Shown here: positions 46,484 through 55,157 of the stretch, in pieces | Numbering within the stretch: the first letter of the stretch is position 1 | How the letters are laid out: every line of letters begins with the position of its first letter | DNA from: Bog-473 sp963755495 | GTDB taxonomy: Bacteria; Actinomycetota; Acidimicrobiia; Acidimicrobiales; RAAP-2 | Direction: 5' to 3' | Length of the DNA: 64,000 nucleotides | NCBI GenBank assembly: GCA_963755495.1 | Contig: CAVWJS010000010.1 | Location: 1-64,000 of the forward strand | The notes under the pieces: model-generated | What the model was told of the DNA's origin: nothing | What the model saw: the letters and a program-made list of their open reading frames with translations, nothing else | The model's database searches: none | Translations under genes and position numbers: made by a program

Positions 46484-47188
46484 TCACGAACTGCGTGCCA
46501 AATCTGCGAAGGCTGCTATTGCCGCCGCGTTCGCCGCAATCTTCATACAACGGTTGAGATGGGCCAGCATCTTGATCCGGAGTGGGTCGCGCACCAGGAA
46601 CTTCCCGAGGGCCACGAAGTCGACCGAACCGTTGGGCTTGCTCAGAGCGAATACGGCTTGATCGACGAGGTTCTCTTCGGGGCGGTCGCTTATTCCCCGG
46701 TAGATCGACCAGGCAACGTCAGCCTGCTCGCAAGCCTCGGCCACACCGGCCGCCTCCATGTCGACCGCCCCGAACCCCGCTTCGAGGATGGGACGCCAGA
46801 CCGCCTCATCGGAGAAGAGCCCGTCGGTCGTCATGAGAGCGCCCTCGGCAATTCGTGAGTCCAATGGGTGCGTCCGGTACGACGCCCCGTCAGGATGAAG
46901 CCGGACCTCGCCCGGCACCATCACGCTGCCAACGGGAAACTTCGGATCGAGTCCCCCTGCGATGCCCACGATCATGACGTGCTCGAAATGTCCGCTCGCC
47001 AGGACCCGTTCGGTTGCTTGACGCGCCACAGTCGGCCCCATGCCGATGATTCCTGCTACTACGGTCCATGTCCCGACGGTCCCGGTGTGCGAGAACACCG
47101 GGTCGTTTTGCGTCTGGTCGAGTGCGCCCGCTCGCACCACCGCCCTTAGTTCCCGCCGCATAGGTGCCAGCACGGCCACTCGCTTCAT
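46484..47188 (-). CDS. Nucleosidase/phosphorylase (MTA/SAH nucleosidase-like)
   Basis: The 234-residue protein from ATG 47188 has the PNP/UDP phosphorylase fold marks: VAVLAPMRRELRAVVRAG, IVGIAGGLDPKFPVGSVMVP, and the substrate block GAVDMEAAGVAEACEQ with GISD after it. It would cleave the glycosidic bond of a nucleoside such as methylthioadenosine or of a hopanoid precursor (the fold includes HpnG). The exact substrate is not fixed. It stands alone, divergent from the SnoaL-like gene. Confidence 0.85.
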   Translation of the reverse strand: MKRVAVLAPMRRELRAVVRAGALDQTQNDPVFSHTGTVGTWTVVAGIIGMGPTVARQATERVLASGHFEHVMIVGIAGGLDPKFPVGSVMVPGEVRLHPDGASYRTHPLDSRIAEGALMTTDGLFSDEAVWRPILEAGFGAVDMEAAGVAEACEQADVAWSIYRGISDRPEENLVDQAVFALSKPNGSVDFVALGKFLVRDPLRIKMLAHLNRCMKIAANAAAIAAFADLARSS

Positions 47189-47293
47189 GGAGTGTTCTGA
47201 CTCTGTCACCTTCCCATCATGGCCGACCACTCGGTAGCGTGGGGAGCTGCGGTTCGCCGGATGCCCAGTCCAACGAGCCAGACGGAGGAGAAG

Positions 47294-47668
47294 ATGCCGA
47301 GCGCCGAGCAGGTGGTGCGGGAATTCTGTGCTGCAGTACGCGAAGGAGACCCGCAACTTTTGCGAGCGTTCCTCTCCGAAGACGTGGTCTACCACAACAT
47401 CCCGCTGGAGCCGGCCGAGGGCATCGACGCCACTATGAACGTGATGAGCTCGTTCCTTGAGATGTTCGAGGAACTGGAATTCGAAGTCCACCACTTAGCG
47501 AGCGACGGCTCGACGGTGCTCACCGAGAGAACGGACCACTTCACCAAGAACGGGAAAAAGGTTCCGCTGCCCGTCATGGGTGCCTTCCACGTCGTCGACG
47601 GGAAGATCACCGCATGGCGGGATTATTTCGACATGGGCCAGGTTTCGGCCATTCTCGGTGGGGGATGA
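47294..47668 (+). CDS. SnoaL/limonene-epoxide hydrolase-like protein
   Basis: From ATG 47294, directly after GGAGGAG (124 residues). The NTF2-like fold has VREFCAAVREGDPQLLRAFL at the start and the family end AFHVVDGKITAWRDYFDMGQ, where AWRDYFD is the limonene-1,2-epoxide hydrolase signature. It may open an epoxide or act as a cyclase-type enzyme. Convergent with the Rpf-like gene: the two stops are one base apart. Confidence 0.85.
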   Translation: MPSAEQVVREFCAAVREGDPQLLRAFLSEDVVYHNIPLEPAEGIDATMNVMSSFLEMFEELEFEVHHLASDGSTVLTERTDHFTKNGKKVPLPVMGAFHVVDGKITAWRDYFDMGQVSAILGGG

Positions 47669-47669
47669 A

Positions 47670-48278
47670 CTATAAGCCGCAGGCGAAACGCGAACTCCAT
47701 GGGCGGAAGCCATAACGGGCGTAGAGCTGCAACGCCACCTGATCCTGCACGCTGGCCGGTGCTTGATACGGCCAACCGGAAAGCCCGAATGACCGCCAGG
47801 TGCTAATCAAAATGCCGTAGGCGCCGGACGGCGCCGACGGGCTGTTATAACGATCACCGGACTCATGCACTCTGATGCACGACCAGTCGCTCGTGGCGAC
47901 GCTGTTCGCATCGGTTACGAGCACCGGTACTGCCGGAGCGACCGGCGTCGTCGTTGTGGCCGTGCTTGTTGGCGGTGCAACGCTTGGCGCAATCACCTTT
48001 GGCGCCGTGATGACGATCGGTGGTGGTGGTGGTGTGGTGGTGGTCGTTGTCGGTGGTGTTATAGGTGGAGGTTGTGTCGTTGCGGTAATGACCGGCACGG
48101 TGACCGGTATCGCAAATCCGGCCAATGCCGAGTTGGACAACTTGGCATTGGCGCTATGTGCATGTCCGTTGGTTGCACCCTGAGCCGAAGCGGCTTGTCG
48201 GGTACCAAGTGTGAAAATTCCTGTAGTCAATCCTGCAATTACGGCGAGTGCCGTTGTGAGTGCAATGCGGATCCGCAC
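47670..48278 (-). CDS. Secreted Rpf/transglycosylase-like protein with a Pro-Thr linker
   Basis: From GTG 48278, with AGGGAGG upstream (202 residues). A signal peptide (RIRIALTTALAVIAGLTTGI...) is followed by a linker of about 65 residues dominated by Pro, Thr and Val, including PPPITPPTTTTTTPPPPP, and then a C-terminal domain: SDWSCIRVHESGDRYNSPSA, SGAYGILISTWRSFG and VQDQVALQLYARYGFRPWSS. That matches the resuscitation-promoting-factor/transglycosylase-like fold with catalytic Glu in HESG. It would cleave peptidoglycan outside the cell. A CRP-type site lies about 400 bases upstream. Confidence 0.85.
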   Translation of the reverse strand: MRIRIALTTALAVIAGLTTGIFTLGTRQAASAQGATNGHAHSANAKLSNSALAGFAIPVTVPVITATTQPPPITPPTTTTTTPPPPPIVITAPKVIAPSVAPPTSTATTTTPVAPAVPVLVTDANSVATSDWSCIRVHESGDRYNSPSAPSGAYGILISTWRSFGLSGWPYQAPASVQDQVALQLYARYGFRPWSSRFACGL

Positions 48279-48534
48279 GGCACCTCCCTTCGTCGGGCGC
48301 GCAAGGGCGCCAGGCTCTGCTCGGTGGGGGCGGGCTCCGGCCATTGCATACGCGCCCCGAACGGAGAGCGGGAAGGCATCGTCCGTTCTGGCTTGGTGCC
48401 GCAGGGTGTGCGGCCGGTTGTGTGAAGGCCCGGGGGTTGTCCTCGGTGTGTCCTCGCTTTGTCGATATCCAGGCCGGTCCAGATGGACAGGCGTGCCAAA
48501 ACCCCGACAGGTCTGTGGTAGGTCCGAACAACAT

Positions 48535-48586
48535 CACTTTCTGGGAAAATCCTGTTTAGACGGCTCCACCCATCGACCAGAAAGTG
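48535..48586 (-). promoter_or_regulatory. Inverted repeat in the Rpf-like gene leader, candidate RNA structure
   Basis: CACTTTCTGG (48535-48544) and CCAGAAAGTG (48577-48586) are perfect 10-bp complements separated by 32 bases. They could close a stem in a transcript reading leftward to the Rpf-like gene. The enclosed loop itself has no strong second stem that I can see. Unassigned. Confidence 0.45.
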
Positions 48587-48676
48587 CGACTTCGTTTTGT
48601 GACCGGGACTGTAGCAGGAGGCAGCAAAAGTGCAAGCGTTGTTCGGAAATTGACGTTTTACAAGGAACTTTGGACC

Positions 48677-48706
48677 CCACCATTGTGAAGTCGTTCACAA
48701 TGGTGG
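48677..48706. promoter_or_regulatory. CRP/FNR-type binding site within a perfect 13-bp inverted repeat
   Basis: CCACCATTGTGAA and TTCACAATGGTGG form perfect arms around the four bases GTCG. The core is TGTGA-N6-TCACA (48684-48699), the exact CRP consensus. There is no T-run after it on either strand, so it is unlikely to be a terminator. In Mycobacterium tuberculosis the CRP homologue Rv3676 controls rpfA; the same logic is inferred here. Confidence 0.7.
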
Positions 48707-48883
48707 TCCGTAAAAAGTGCAATTTGCCCCAATACATGGGGGTTGGAGTACGACTTATTGCACAAAACATCTTTGACCTGGCGTGATGTCCATCCTCTGT
48801 ATGGAAGAGGACCAGAACGTCCCAGCGTGCGCCATGTTTCCGGGTGGTGCGCCCGGCCGCCACGCGCGGACGCGCCGGGCCGC

Positions 48884-50584
48884 TCAGCCGAAAGTGAAGT
48901 CGTATGCCTGCACGCCGGGGCTAAAGCTGAGCTCTAACTCACCGGTTTGCAGTGCATTTCCTGAGAACAACGTGTAGAGGCGTGGCACGCCACTCACGTT
49001 GAGGGTGGAGAGATGTCTCCCGTTGAAGGAAACGTCGATGGTTCCTGTCCCACCCATGACGAGATACACGTCGTTGGCCACGAAATGCAGAGTGATCTGG
49101 GCGTCGGATCCAGCGGTCGACTCTTGCGCATGGTCGGTCCATGTCCCGTCAAATGCAAAACTATTGAGCGGAACGGAGCTGGGTGCGTTGTACACCTGTG
49201 CCTTGTCGTGCACGATCGCTGTGCCGAGGGCGTATTGCTCTTCTTTGTACCCGACGTAGCTTTCCGGAGTGGTTTCACTGGTAGGAGTCTTGTTCGGTAC
49301 GTCTGTGCGTGGCGGCAACGAGGTAACGCCATTGGCCGTCAACAGGGCGCGAATGTCGGTCTCCATGGTCGAGTACCCACCCTCGCCAAAGTCGTAGGCG
49401 CGTACTTGACCCGTGGGATCGATCAGATAGTCGGCCGGCCAGTATTCGTTGTTATACGCGAACCAGGTGGCGTAGTTGTTGTCGATTGCGATGGGGTAGT
49501 CGATCCCGAGTTTGCCGGCGGCGCTTCGCACGTTGGAGACAACGTGTTCAAAGGCGAATTCGGGTGTACTCACACCGACCACGACGAGGCCGTCCTTCTT
49601 GTAGTCGTTGTACCAACCTTCCACGTGGGGCAGTGCGCGCTGGCAATTGATACAGGAGTACGTCCAGAAGTCGACAAGTACCACCTTGCCCTTGAGTTGG
49701 CTCAGCGAGAGTGGTTGGTCACCGCGAGTGTTGAGCCAGCTCACGATCCCGGTGAAGTTCGGGGCCGCGCCGAGCTTGGGGAGGGTTGCCATTTTCGCCG
49801 TCGTGGCCGCCTTCTTGCTGTCTTTGGCCGCCTTCTCCGCGAACTTGTTGGCGTGCTCGCCGTCCAAGGTGTCGAGCTTCTTTGAGATTGCGCCGTTACT
49901 TCCAATGCGGTCCTCCAACGCCGACGTGTAACCGGGAACAGCGCGTTGCAGCGGCTCAAGCCAGTGAAAGGCCAGTGCCAGTGTCGTGACCGCCAAGATG
50001 GCGCCCGAGACGCGTCGAACGGTGGGGAGGTGGGACCGCAACCTCTGCCACCCGGTGACGGTTCGTTGGGCGACGATGGCGAAGAGTAGGAGTGGAAGTG
50101 TTGCGCCGACCGCATAGAAGAGTGTCACGGCGAAGGACGAGGCGTTAATGCGGTGGTGGGCTCCCGCCGCGGTAATAGCCCCCAGGATTGGTCCAGCACA
50201 AGGCACGAAAACCAGGCCGAGGCTGAGGCCTAGGACAAACCCGCCGCCTGATTTGGCATAGCGCGAGCCCCCCAACCGGGCGAAGGGCCGTTCCAGGGTT
50301 TCGCCAACTATCGGGATGAGGAGTCCGAGGGCGAGGAGAGCGAGTAGCGAGATGCCGAGCCATTCGAGAAAATTCTGGGGCAGCCCCAGTGCGCTCAGAA
50401 TGGTGCTGCCGGCCAACACCGCGACGCTGAAAGTGGCTACCAAGCCGGCAATGATGAGGAAGGGGCGAGCCTTGCCGCTGCCGGTGGATCCTCCTGCAAC
50501 AATGATCGGCAGCACGGGGACGATGCAGGGCGACAGTCCGGTTATCAACCCTCCGAGGAAGGCAACTACGAGGAGCTCAGCCAT
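48884..50584 (-). CDS. dipZ: CcdA-thioredoxin fusion, DipZ-type thiol-disulfide transport protein
   Basis: The 566-residue protein has an N-terminal CcdA domain of six helices with its two Cys in LSPCIVPVLP and VFVPCAGPILG. A Lys/Ala-rich spacer (residues about 240-275) leads to a thioredoxin-like domain with YSCINCQRALPHVEGW, and the C-terminal beta-rich domain (ITLHFVANDVYLVMGG) is the carbohydrate-binding-like module of DipZ. It passes electrons from cytoplasmic thioredoxin to the outside for cytochrome c maturation or disulfide repair. Confidence 0.93.
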   Translation of the reverse strand: MAELLVVAFLGGLITGLSPCIVPVLPIIVAGGSTGSGKARPFLIIAGLVATFSVAVLAGSTILSALGLPQNFLEWLGISLLALLALGLLIPIVGETLERPFARLGGSRYAKSGGGFVLGLSLGLVFVPCAGPILGAITAAGAHHRINASSFAVTLFYAVGATLPLLLFAIVAQRTVTGWQRLRSHLPTVRRVSGAILAVTTLALAFHWLEPLQRAVPGYTSALEDRIGSNGAISKKLDTLDGEHANKFAEKAAKDSKKAATTAKMATLPKLGAAPNFTGIVSWLNTRGDQPLSLSQLKGKVVLVDFWTYSCINCQRALPHVEGWYNDYKKDGLVVVGVSTPEFAFEHVVSNVRSAAGKLGIDYPIAIDNNYATWFAYNNEYWPADYLIDPTGQVRAYDFGEGGYSTMETDIRALLTANGVTSLPPRTDVPNKTPTSETTPESYVGYKEEQYALGTAIVHDKAQVYNAPSSVPLNSFAFDGTWTDHAQESTAGSDAQITLHFVANDVYLVMGGTGTIDVSFNGRHLSTLNVSGVPRLYTLFSGNALQTGELELSFSPGVQAYDFTFG

Positions 50585-50736
50585 GAACGACGATCCCCTC
50601 CTCGCAGTACGGCCGCATTGCTATCCCTCCCGGCTCTCAGTAACCCGAGAAGATATCGGTGCCCAACCGCTATGAATGGTCGCCCTGGCCGCCCCCATTG
50701 CGAAGGGTGCACTGCGGCGAAGCAGACTGTTCGGGA

Positions 50737-51360
50737 ATGATCAACGTCCACTTCGTCTATCTCGGCGCCGCCCTCGGCTCCATCGGATCCCTCATCTACG
50801 TGCGCGATACCTTGCGGGGGACGACCCAGCCCAATCGGGTCACCTGGCTCTTATGGGCGTTCGCTCCGCTCCTGGCCTTTGCGGTGGAGATCCATGCAGG
50901 AGTCGGCCTGCGCGCGCTGACCACCTTCGTCATCGGTTTCATGCCCCTGTTGGTGTTCATCGCCTCGTTTCATAACGCGGCCGCGGTTTGGAAGATTCGG
51001 CGAGTCGACTACGTCTGTGGCGCCATGTCGTTGGCGGGCACGGCGGCGTGGCTCGCCACGCGAAACGGTGTTGTGGCCATCGCTGCTGCCATCGCGGCTG
51101 ACCTCTTAGCTGGGATCCCCACCATGATCAAAAGCTGGCTTCATCCCGATAGTGAGAGCGTGATGTCGTATGTGGGTGCGGTACTCAATGCGGGTATTTT
51201 GTTGCTCACTATCCACCACTGGACGACTGAAGTGGCGGCCTTTCCCCTGTTTATCTTCCTCAGCGCCTCAGTGGAGGTCCTCCTGGTCGGCGTCAGGTTG
51301 GGGCCGCGCCTACGGCATCTCCGGGCCCAACGGCCAGGAGTCTCCCCGCTGAACCGGTAG
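50737..51360 (+). CDS. Hypothetical integral membrane protein (SWEET/PQ-loop-like repeat size)
   Basis: From ATG 50737 (207 residues; upstream in-frame start at 50659 less likely). Seven predicted helices include LGAALGSIGSLIYVRDTLRG followed by QPNRVTWLLWAFAPLLAFAV, the latter reminiscent of PQ-loop type proteins by its P-x-R-x-T-W-x-L-W pattern. No catalytic motif. Function unknown. Divergent from dipZ, upstream of the alpha/beta hydrolase gene. Confidence 0.65.
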   Translation: MINVHFVYLGAALGSIGSLIYVRDTLRGTTQPNRVTWLLWAFAPLLAFAVEIHAGVGLRALTTFVIGFMPLLVFIASFHNAAAVWKIRRVDYVCGAMSLAGTAAWLATRNGVVAIAAAIAADLLAGIPTMIKSWLHPDSESVMSYVGAVLNAGILLLTIHHWTTEVAAFPLFIFLSASVEVLLVGVRLGPRLRHLRAQRPGVSPLNR

Positions 51361-51459
51361 AGACGGCCTGGCCCGATCGCGCAGGATCTGCCACGGACTG
51401 CTAGGAATTCGTCCTCAATCACGACCAGCCTGCAGTAGCACCTCGAGCAAGGAGAAGAC

Positions 51460-52329
51460 GTGCCAATCGCACACGTCAATGGGATCGACATCGAGTACCT
51501 GACGAGCGGGAATCCCGCTGATCCCGCACTTCTCCTCGTCATGGGATTGGGCTCGCAGCTGATCACGTGGCCCACGATGTTCATCGAGCAGTTGACCGGC
51601 CATGGGTTCTTCACCATCCGGTTCGACAATCGCGACAGCGGGCTTTCCACCAAGTTCGAGGGCATGCCCGACTTCATGGCTCTTCTGGGCGGCGACAGAA
51701 GCTCGGTGCCCTATTTGGTCGACGACATGGCCGAAGACGCGATTGGGCTGCTGGACGAGTTGGGTCTCGAACGCGCCCACGTCGTCGGCGCGTCAATGGG
51801 CGGCATGATCACCCAGGCGCTCGTGATCAATCACCCGTCGCGCTTCATCACTGCCACCTCCATCATGTCGACCACCGGAGATGTCGCTGTCGGAGCCCCG
51901 AGGGGTGAGGCCATAACAGCCCTCCTGCGTCCCCGCGCCACAAGCAGGGAGGAAGCGATCGCCGCCAGTGTGACGGCGAGCAAGGTGATCGGTTCTCCTG
52001 GCTTCCCCAGTGACGACGATGTGATGATCCGCCGGGCCGCGGCCGCGTACGACCGCAGTTATTGTCCCGAGGGAACGGCCCGCCAACTAGCGGCGATCCT
52101 GGCCTCGCCGGACCGGACCGGAGGACTGCGTCAGGTGAAGATGCCGTTTCTCGTGATCCACGGCGAGGACGATCCCCTGGTCACCGTGACTGGAGGCAAG
52201 GCGACGGCGGCTGCGGTGTCGGGTTCGAAGCTGATGCTGTTTCCAGGAATGGGTCATGATCTGCCCGAGGCCATCTGGGACCAAATCATCGGCGCAATCG
52301 TGGCGACCACGGAGTTGGGAGCCGTCTGA
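51460..52329 (+). CDS. Alpha/beta hydrolase
   Basis: The 289-residue protein starts at GTG 51460, preceded by AAGGAGA. The nucleophile elbow is GASMGG (Ser), the oxyanion segment VMGLGSQL, the acid FLVIHGEDDPLV and the catalytic His in GMGHDLP. FDNRDSGLS is typical of the epoxide-hydrolase/esterase subgroup that includes aclacinomycin methylesterase RdmC. The substrate is unknown. The ABC exporter genes follow after about 130 bases. Confidence 0.92.
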   Translation: MPIAHVNGIDIEYLTSGNPADPALLLVMGLGSQLITWPTMFIEQLTGHGFFTIRFDNRDSGLSTKFEGMPDFMALLGGDRSSVPYLVDDMAEDAIGLLDELGLERAHVVGASMGGMITQALVINHPSRFITATSIMSTTGDVAVGAPRGEAITALLRPRATSREEAIAASVTASKVIGSPGFPSDDDVMIRRAAAAYDRSYCPEGTARQLAAILASPDRTGGLRQVKMPFLVIHGEDDPLVTVTGGKATAAAVSGSKLMLFPGMGHDLPEAIWDQIIGAIVATTELGAV

Positions 52330-52459
52330 TGTGCGTCCGCTGCACCTCCGAGTTTTTTCGGCACAAGCCGCCCCACCCTCCCGGACCAGCAACATGGAGC
52401 GCAATGTAGGGTGGCTGGCGGTGACGTCCTTCTCCTCGCCCGCGACCGACAACGCCTCG

Positions 52460-53413
52460 ATGCCGAACGCGACACCCACACGACAGCCCGAAGCCCCGAT
52501 GGTCGAGGCCCACAACCTGGTGAAGCGTTTCGGTGACTTCGTCGCCGTCGATGGGGTCGACTTCACCATCGCCAAGGGTGAGTCGTTCGGCTTCCTCGGT
52601 CCGAACGGCGCGGGCAAGACATCGACCATGCGCATGATCTCGTGCATCAGTCCGGTGAGTGACGGCACGCTGCGGGTGCTCGGCATGGATCCGGCTACGG
52701 ATGGCGCGCGGATCCGGGCCCGGATGGGACTGGTACCCCAGGAGGACTCCTTGGACCTCGACCTCACCGTTCTCGACAACCTGATGATCTACGGCCGTTA
52801 TTTCGACCTGCCCAAGAAGGTCATTCGCCAACGTGCCGATCAACTACTCGAGTTCGCCCAGCTGACCGAACGCGCCAACGACAGGGTGGACCCATTGTCG
52901 GGTGGAATGAAGAGACGCCTTACGATCGCGCGCGCACTCATTTCCGATCCAGACCTGCTCATCCTCGATGAGCCGACCACCGGGCTGGACCCCCAGGCCC
53001 GACATCTCCTTTGGGACCGTCTCTATCGATTGAAACAGCAAGGCGTGACGCTGGTGATCACCACCCATTACATGGATGAAGCCGAGCAACTGTGCGATCG
53101 CCTGGTCGTCATGGACAAGGGGCGCTTCGCCGCAGAAGGCAGCCCGCGTCAACTCATTGAGCAACAGGCCACCAAGGAAGTGGTCGAACTGCGCTTCCAC
53201 CCAGGCCAGCACGAGTCGATTGCGCCCACGTTGACCGACCTGGCCGAGCGTCACGAGGTGCTCCCGGATCGCATCCTGCTTTACACCGATGACGGGGACG
53301 CGGCGCTGAACGAGGTCGCCGCTTTGGGACTGGTCCCGCAGAGCACATTGGTGCGGCGCTCAACCTTGGAGGACGTCTTCCTCCGGTTGACCGGCCGCAC
53401 CCTCGTCGACTGA
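52460..53413 (+). CDS. ABC transporter ATP-binding protein, DrrA-like
   Basis: From ATG 52460 (317 residues; in-frame starts at 52394 and 52499 are alternatives). It has Walker A GPNGAGKTS, the Q-loop PQEDSLDLDLTV, the signature LSGGMKRRL, Walker B LLILDEPTTGLDP and the switch His in TTHYMDEAE. The C-terminal domain resembles DrrA/NodI drug or nodulation-factor exporters. It would energise the two permeases encoded next. No resistance specificity can be read from sequence. Confidence 0.93.
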   Translation: MPNATPTRQPEAPMVEAHNLVKRFGDFVAVDGVDFTIAKGESFGFLGPNGAGKTSTMRMISCISPVSDGTLRVLGMDPATDGARIRARMGLVPQEDSLDLDLTVLDNLMIYGRYFDLPKKVIRQRADQLLEFAQLTERANDRVDPLSGGMKRRLTIARALISDPDLLILDEPTTGLDPQARHLLWDRLYRLKQQGVTLVITTHYMDEAEQLCDRLVVMDKGRFAAEGSPRQLIEQQATKEVVELRFHPGQHESIAPTLTDLAERHEVLPDRILLYTDDGDAALNEVAALGLVPQSTLVRRSTLEDVFLRLTGRTLVD

Positions 53414-53433
53414 CGTTGCATGGTCCATGCGCT

Positions 53434-54264
53434 ATGACGACCGCTGAGCCCGCCATCTTCGAACACGGTGAGGTGCACCAACCGCGTCGCTTCGCGACGC
53501 CGATGTGGTTACGCGGCGCATTGTATTGGGGCTACCAGTACAAACGAACGTGGCGTAGCTCCATCTTCACCAGCTTTCTGATCCCGGTGCTCTACCTGAC
53601 GTCGATGGGCGTCGCCTTGGGCTCGCTCATCGACAAGCACTCTCACGGTGTCGACGGCGTCACGTACGTGGCCTATCTGGCTCCGGGCTTGCTTGCCGCC
53701 ACCTGCATGCAGATCGGCGCCAACGACACCACGTGGCCGGTCATGGGTGCCATCAAATGGACCCGTGTGTACCTGGCCATGCTGGCCGCCCCGCTGAGCA
53801 TTTACGACGTCCTCCTCGGCCACCTGGCTTGGGTGGCGGCCCGCATTGGGATTGTGGTGACCATCTACCTCGCCGTCATGGCCGCCTTCGGGACGGTCGA
53901 CTCCGCCTTCGCCATCCTCGCTTTGCCGGCCGGCGTGCTCGCCGGGATGGCCTTTGGTGCCCCGATGGCCGCTTTCTCGGCCACCCAGGACAAGGACAGC
54001 TCCTTCTCGACGGTGTACCGGTTTGTGGTGATCCCGCTGTTCCTCTTCTCGGGCACCTTCTTCCCCATCTCGCAACTTCCCCTCCTCCTCCAGTATCTGG
54101 CCTACGCCACGCCGCTCTTCCACGGTGTCGCCCTTTGCCGCGACTTAACGCTAGGGCAGGTCCACGGGTGGGTTGACGTAGGGCATGCGGCGTACCTTTC
54201 GATTTGCGTGGGCGGAGGGTATGCCGTCTGTCGACGCACCTTTGCCAAGCGGCTCGTCGTATGA
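53434..54264 (+). CDS. ABC-2 type transporter permease 1 (NodJ/DrrB-like)
   Basis: From ATG 53434 (276 residues). It has six predicted helices and the family segment VAYLAPGLLAATCMQIGAND, with LFLFSGTFFPISQLPLLLQY as the typical last-but-one helix entry. It shares its layout with the next gene and overlaps it by four bases (ATGA); the two are probably a heterodimeric channel served by the DrrA-like ATPase. Confidence 0.9.
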   Translation: MTTAEPAIFEHGEVHQPRRFATPMWLRGALYWGYQYKRTWRSSIFTSFLIPVLYLTSMGVALGSLIDKHSHGVDGVTYVAYLAPGLLAATCMQIGANDTTWPVMGAIKWTRVYLAMLAAPLSIYDVLLGHLAWVAARIGIVVTIYLAVMAAFGTVDSAFAILALPAGVLAGMAFGAPMAAFSATQDKDSSFSTVYRFVVIPLFLFSGTFFPISQLPLLLQYLAYATPLFHGVALCRDLTLGQVHGWVDVGHAAYLSICVGGGYAVCRRTFAKRLVV

Positions 54265-55109
54265 CCACGACCGGAGCCCCGCCCGGCGCCGCCAGTCGGC
54301 TCGAGCGGCCTGCTGTCGCCCTGCGCATCACTCCGTTCGCAATTCTGGGCGGCCGCAACGCCACTCGAGTGCTCGCGCGCAACATCCTCGTGTACCGGCG
54401 ATCGTGGATCTTCATCGTCTCAGGTTTCTTCGAACCGCTGTTTTACCTGCTCTCCATCGGGATCGGTCTCAGTCATCTGGTCGGTCCTATTCCGGTCGAC
54501 GGGCGGCTCGTCGCCTACACGGCCTTCGTCGCCCCGGGCCTCCTGGCCTCGTCGGCCATGAACGGCGCCATGCTGGACTCGACGTTTCTCGTGTTCATGA
54601 AGTTGAAGATCGCCAAGACGTACGACGCCATGCTGGCCACCCCGCTCGACGTCGGGGACGTTGCCCTGGGCGAGCTGAGCTGGTGCGTCTTGCGGGGAAC
54701 CCTCTATTCGGGAGCGTTCCTTTGCATCATGGCCGCACTGGGCTATGTCGTCTCGCCGTGGGCCTTCCTTTGCTGGCCCGGAGCGATTCTCATCAGCCTG
54801 GCCTTTGCGTCCGTCGGTATGGCCGGGACCACCTATATGCGGACGTGGCAGGACTTCGACATCGTCTCGTTGGCCTTTATCCCGCTGTTCTTGTTCTCGG
54901 CCACCTTCTATCCCCTGACGGTCTTCCCGGGCTGGCTGCAAGCCGTGGTGCGTTGCACGCCGCTTTACCAGGGGGTGGTGCTCGAACGAGCTGCTGACCT
55001 GGGTATATTCACCTGGTCCCTCCTCATTCACCTGGCATATCTGGGGGCGATGACTGTCGGTGGTGTCGTGATCACCCGACGCCGCCTTGGACGTCTCCTG
55101 CTTCCGTAA
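54261..55109 (+). CDS. ABC-2 type transporter permease 2 (NodJ/DrrB-like)
   Basis: From ATG 54261 (282 residues). It has YTAFVAPGLLASSAMNGAML and LFLFSATFYPLTVFPGWLQA at the positions equivalent to permease 1, and six helices. It ends the three-gene exporter operon. Two related permeases with one ATPase suggests an A2BC exporter complex. The substrate is unknown. Confidence 0.9.
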   Translation: MTTTGAPPGAASRLERPAVALRITPFAILGGRNATRVLARNILVYRRSWIFIVSGFFEPLFYLLSIGIGLSHLVGPIPVDGRLVAYTAFVAPGLLASSAMNGAMLDSTFLVFMKLKIAKTYDAMLATPLDVGDVALGELSWCVLRGTLYSGAFLCIMAALGYVVSPWAFLCWPGAILISLAFASVGMAGTTYMRTWQDFDIVSLAFIPLFLFSATFYPLTVFPGWLQAVVRCTPLYQGVVLERAADLGIFTWSLLIHLAYLGAMTVGGVVITRRRLGRLLLP

Positions 55110-55157
55110 GAACCTGGCACACGCGTTGGCTACCCTACGAACGGAGGTCAACTGGCA

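Larger units (their letters stand above)
48279..48883. other. Long upstream region of the Rpf-like gene
   Basis: Six hundred bases without a supported gene between dipZ and the Rpf-like gene, both on the reverse strand. It holds a CRP-type palindrome (48677-48706) and a 10-bp inverted repeat with 32-base spacer (48535-48586). Its length suggests an RNA leader, but I could not match a known riboswitch, including the conserved end of the ydaO (c-di-AMP) class that precedes rpfA in Mycobacterium. Confidence 0.55.

Noticed and set aside
48000..48070. GGT/GTG-rich repeats as a CRISPR-like or satellite array
   Set aside because: They encode the Pro-Thr linker of the Rpf-like protein, with no spacer structure.
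48672..48709. Strong hairpin as intrinsic terminator after dipZ
   Set aside because: There is no T-run on either strand and the core is an exact CRP consensus, so a protein-binding site fits better.
48279..48883. ydaO (c-di-AMP) riboswitch before the Rpf-like gene
   Set aside because: I looked for its conserved 3' block and did not find it on the reverse strand.
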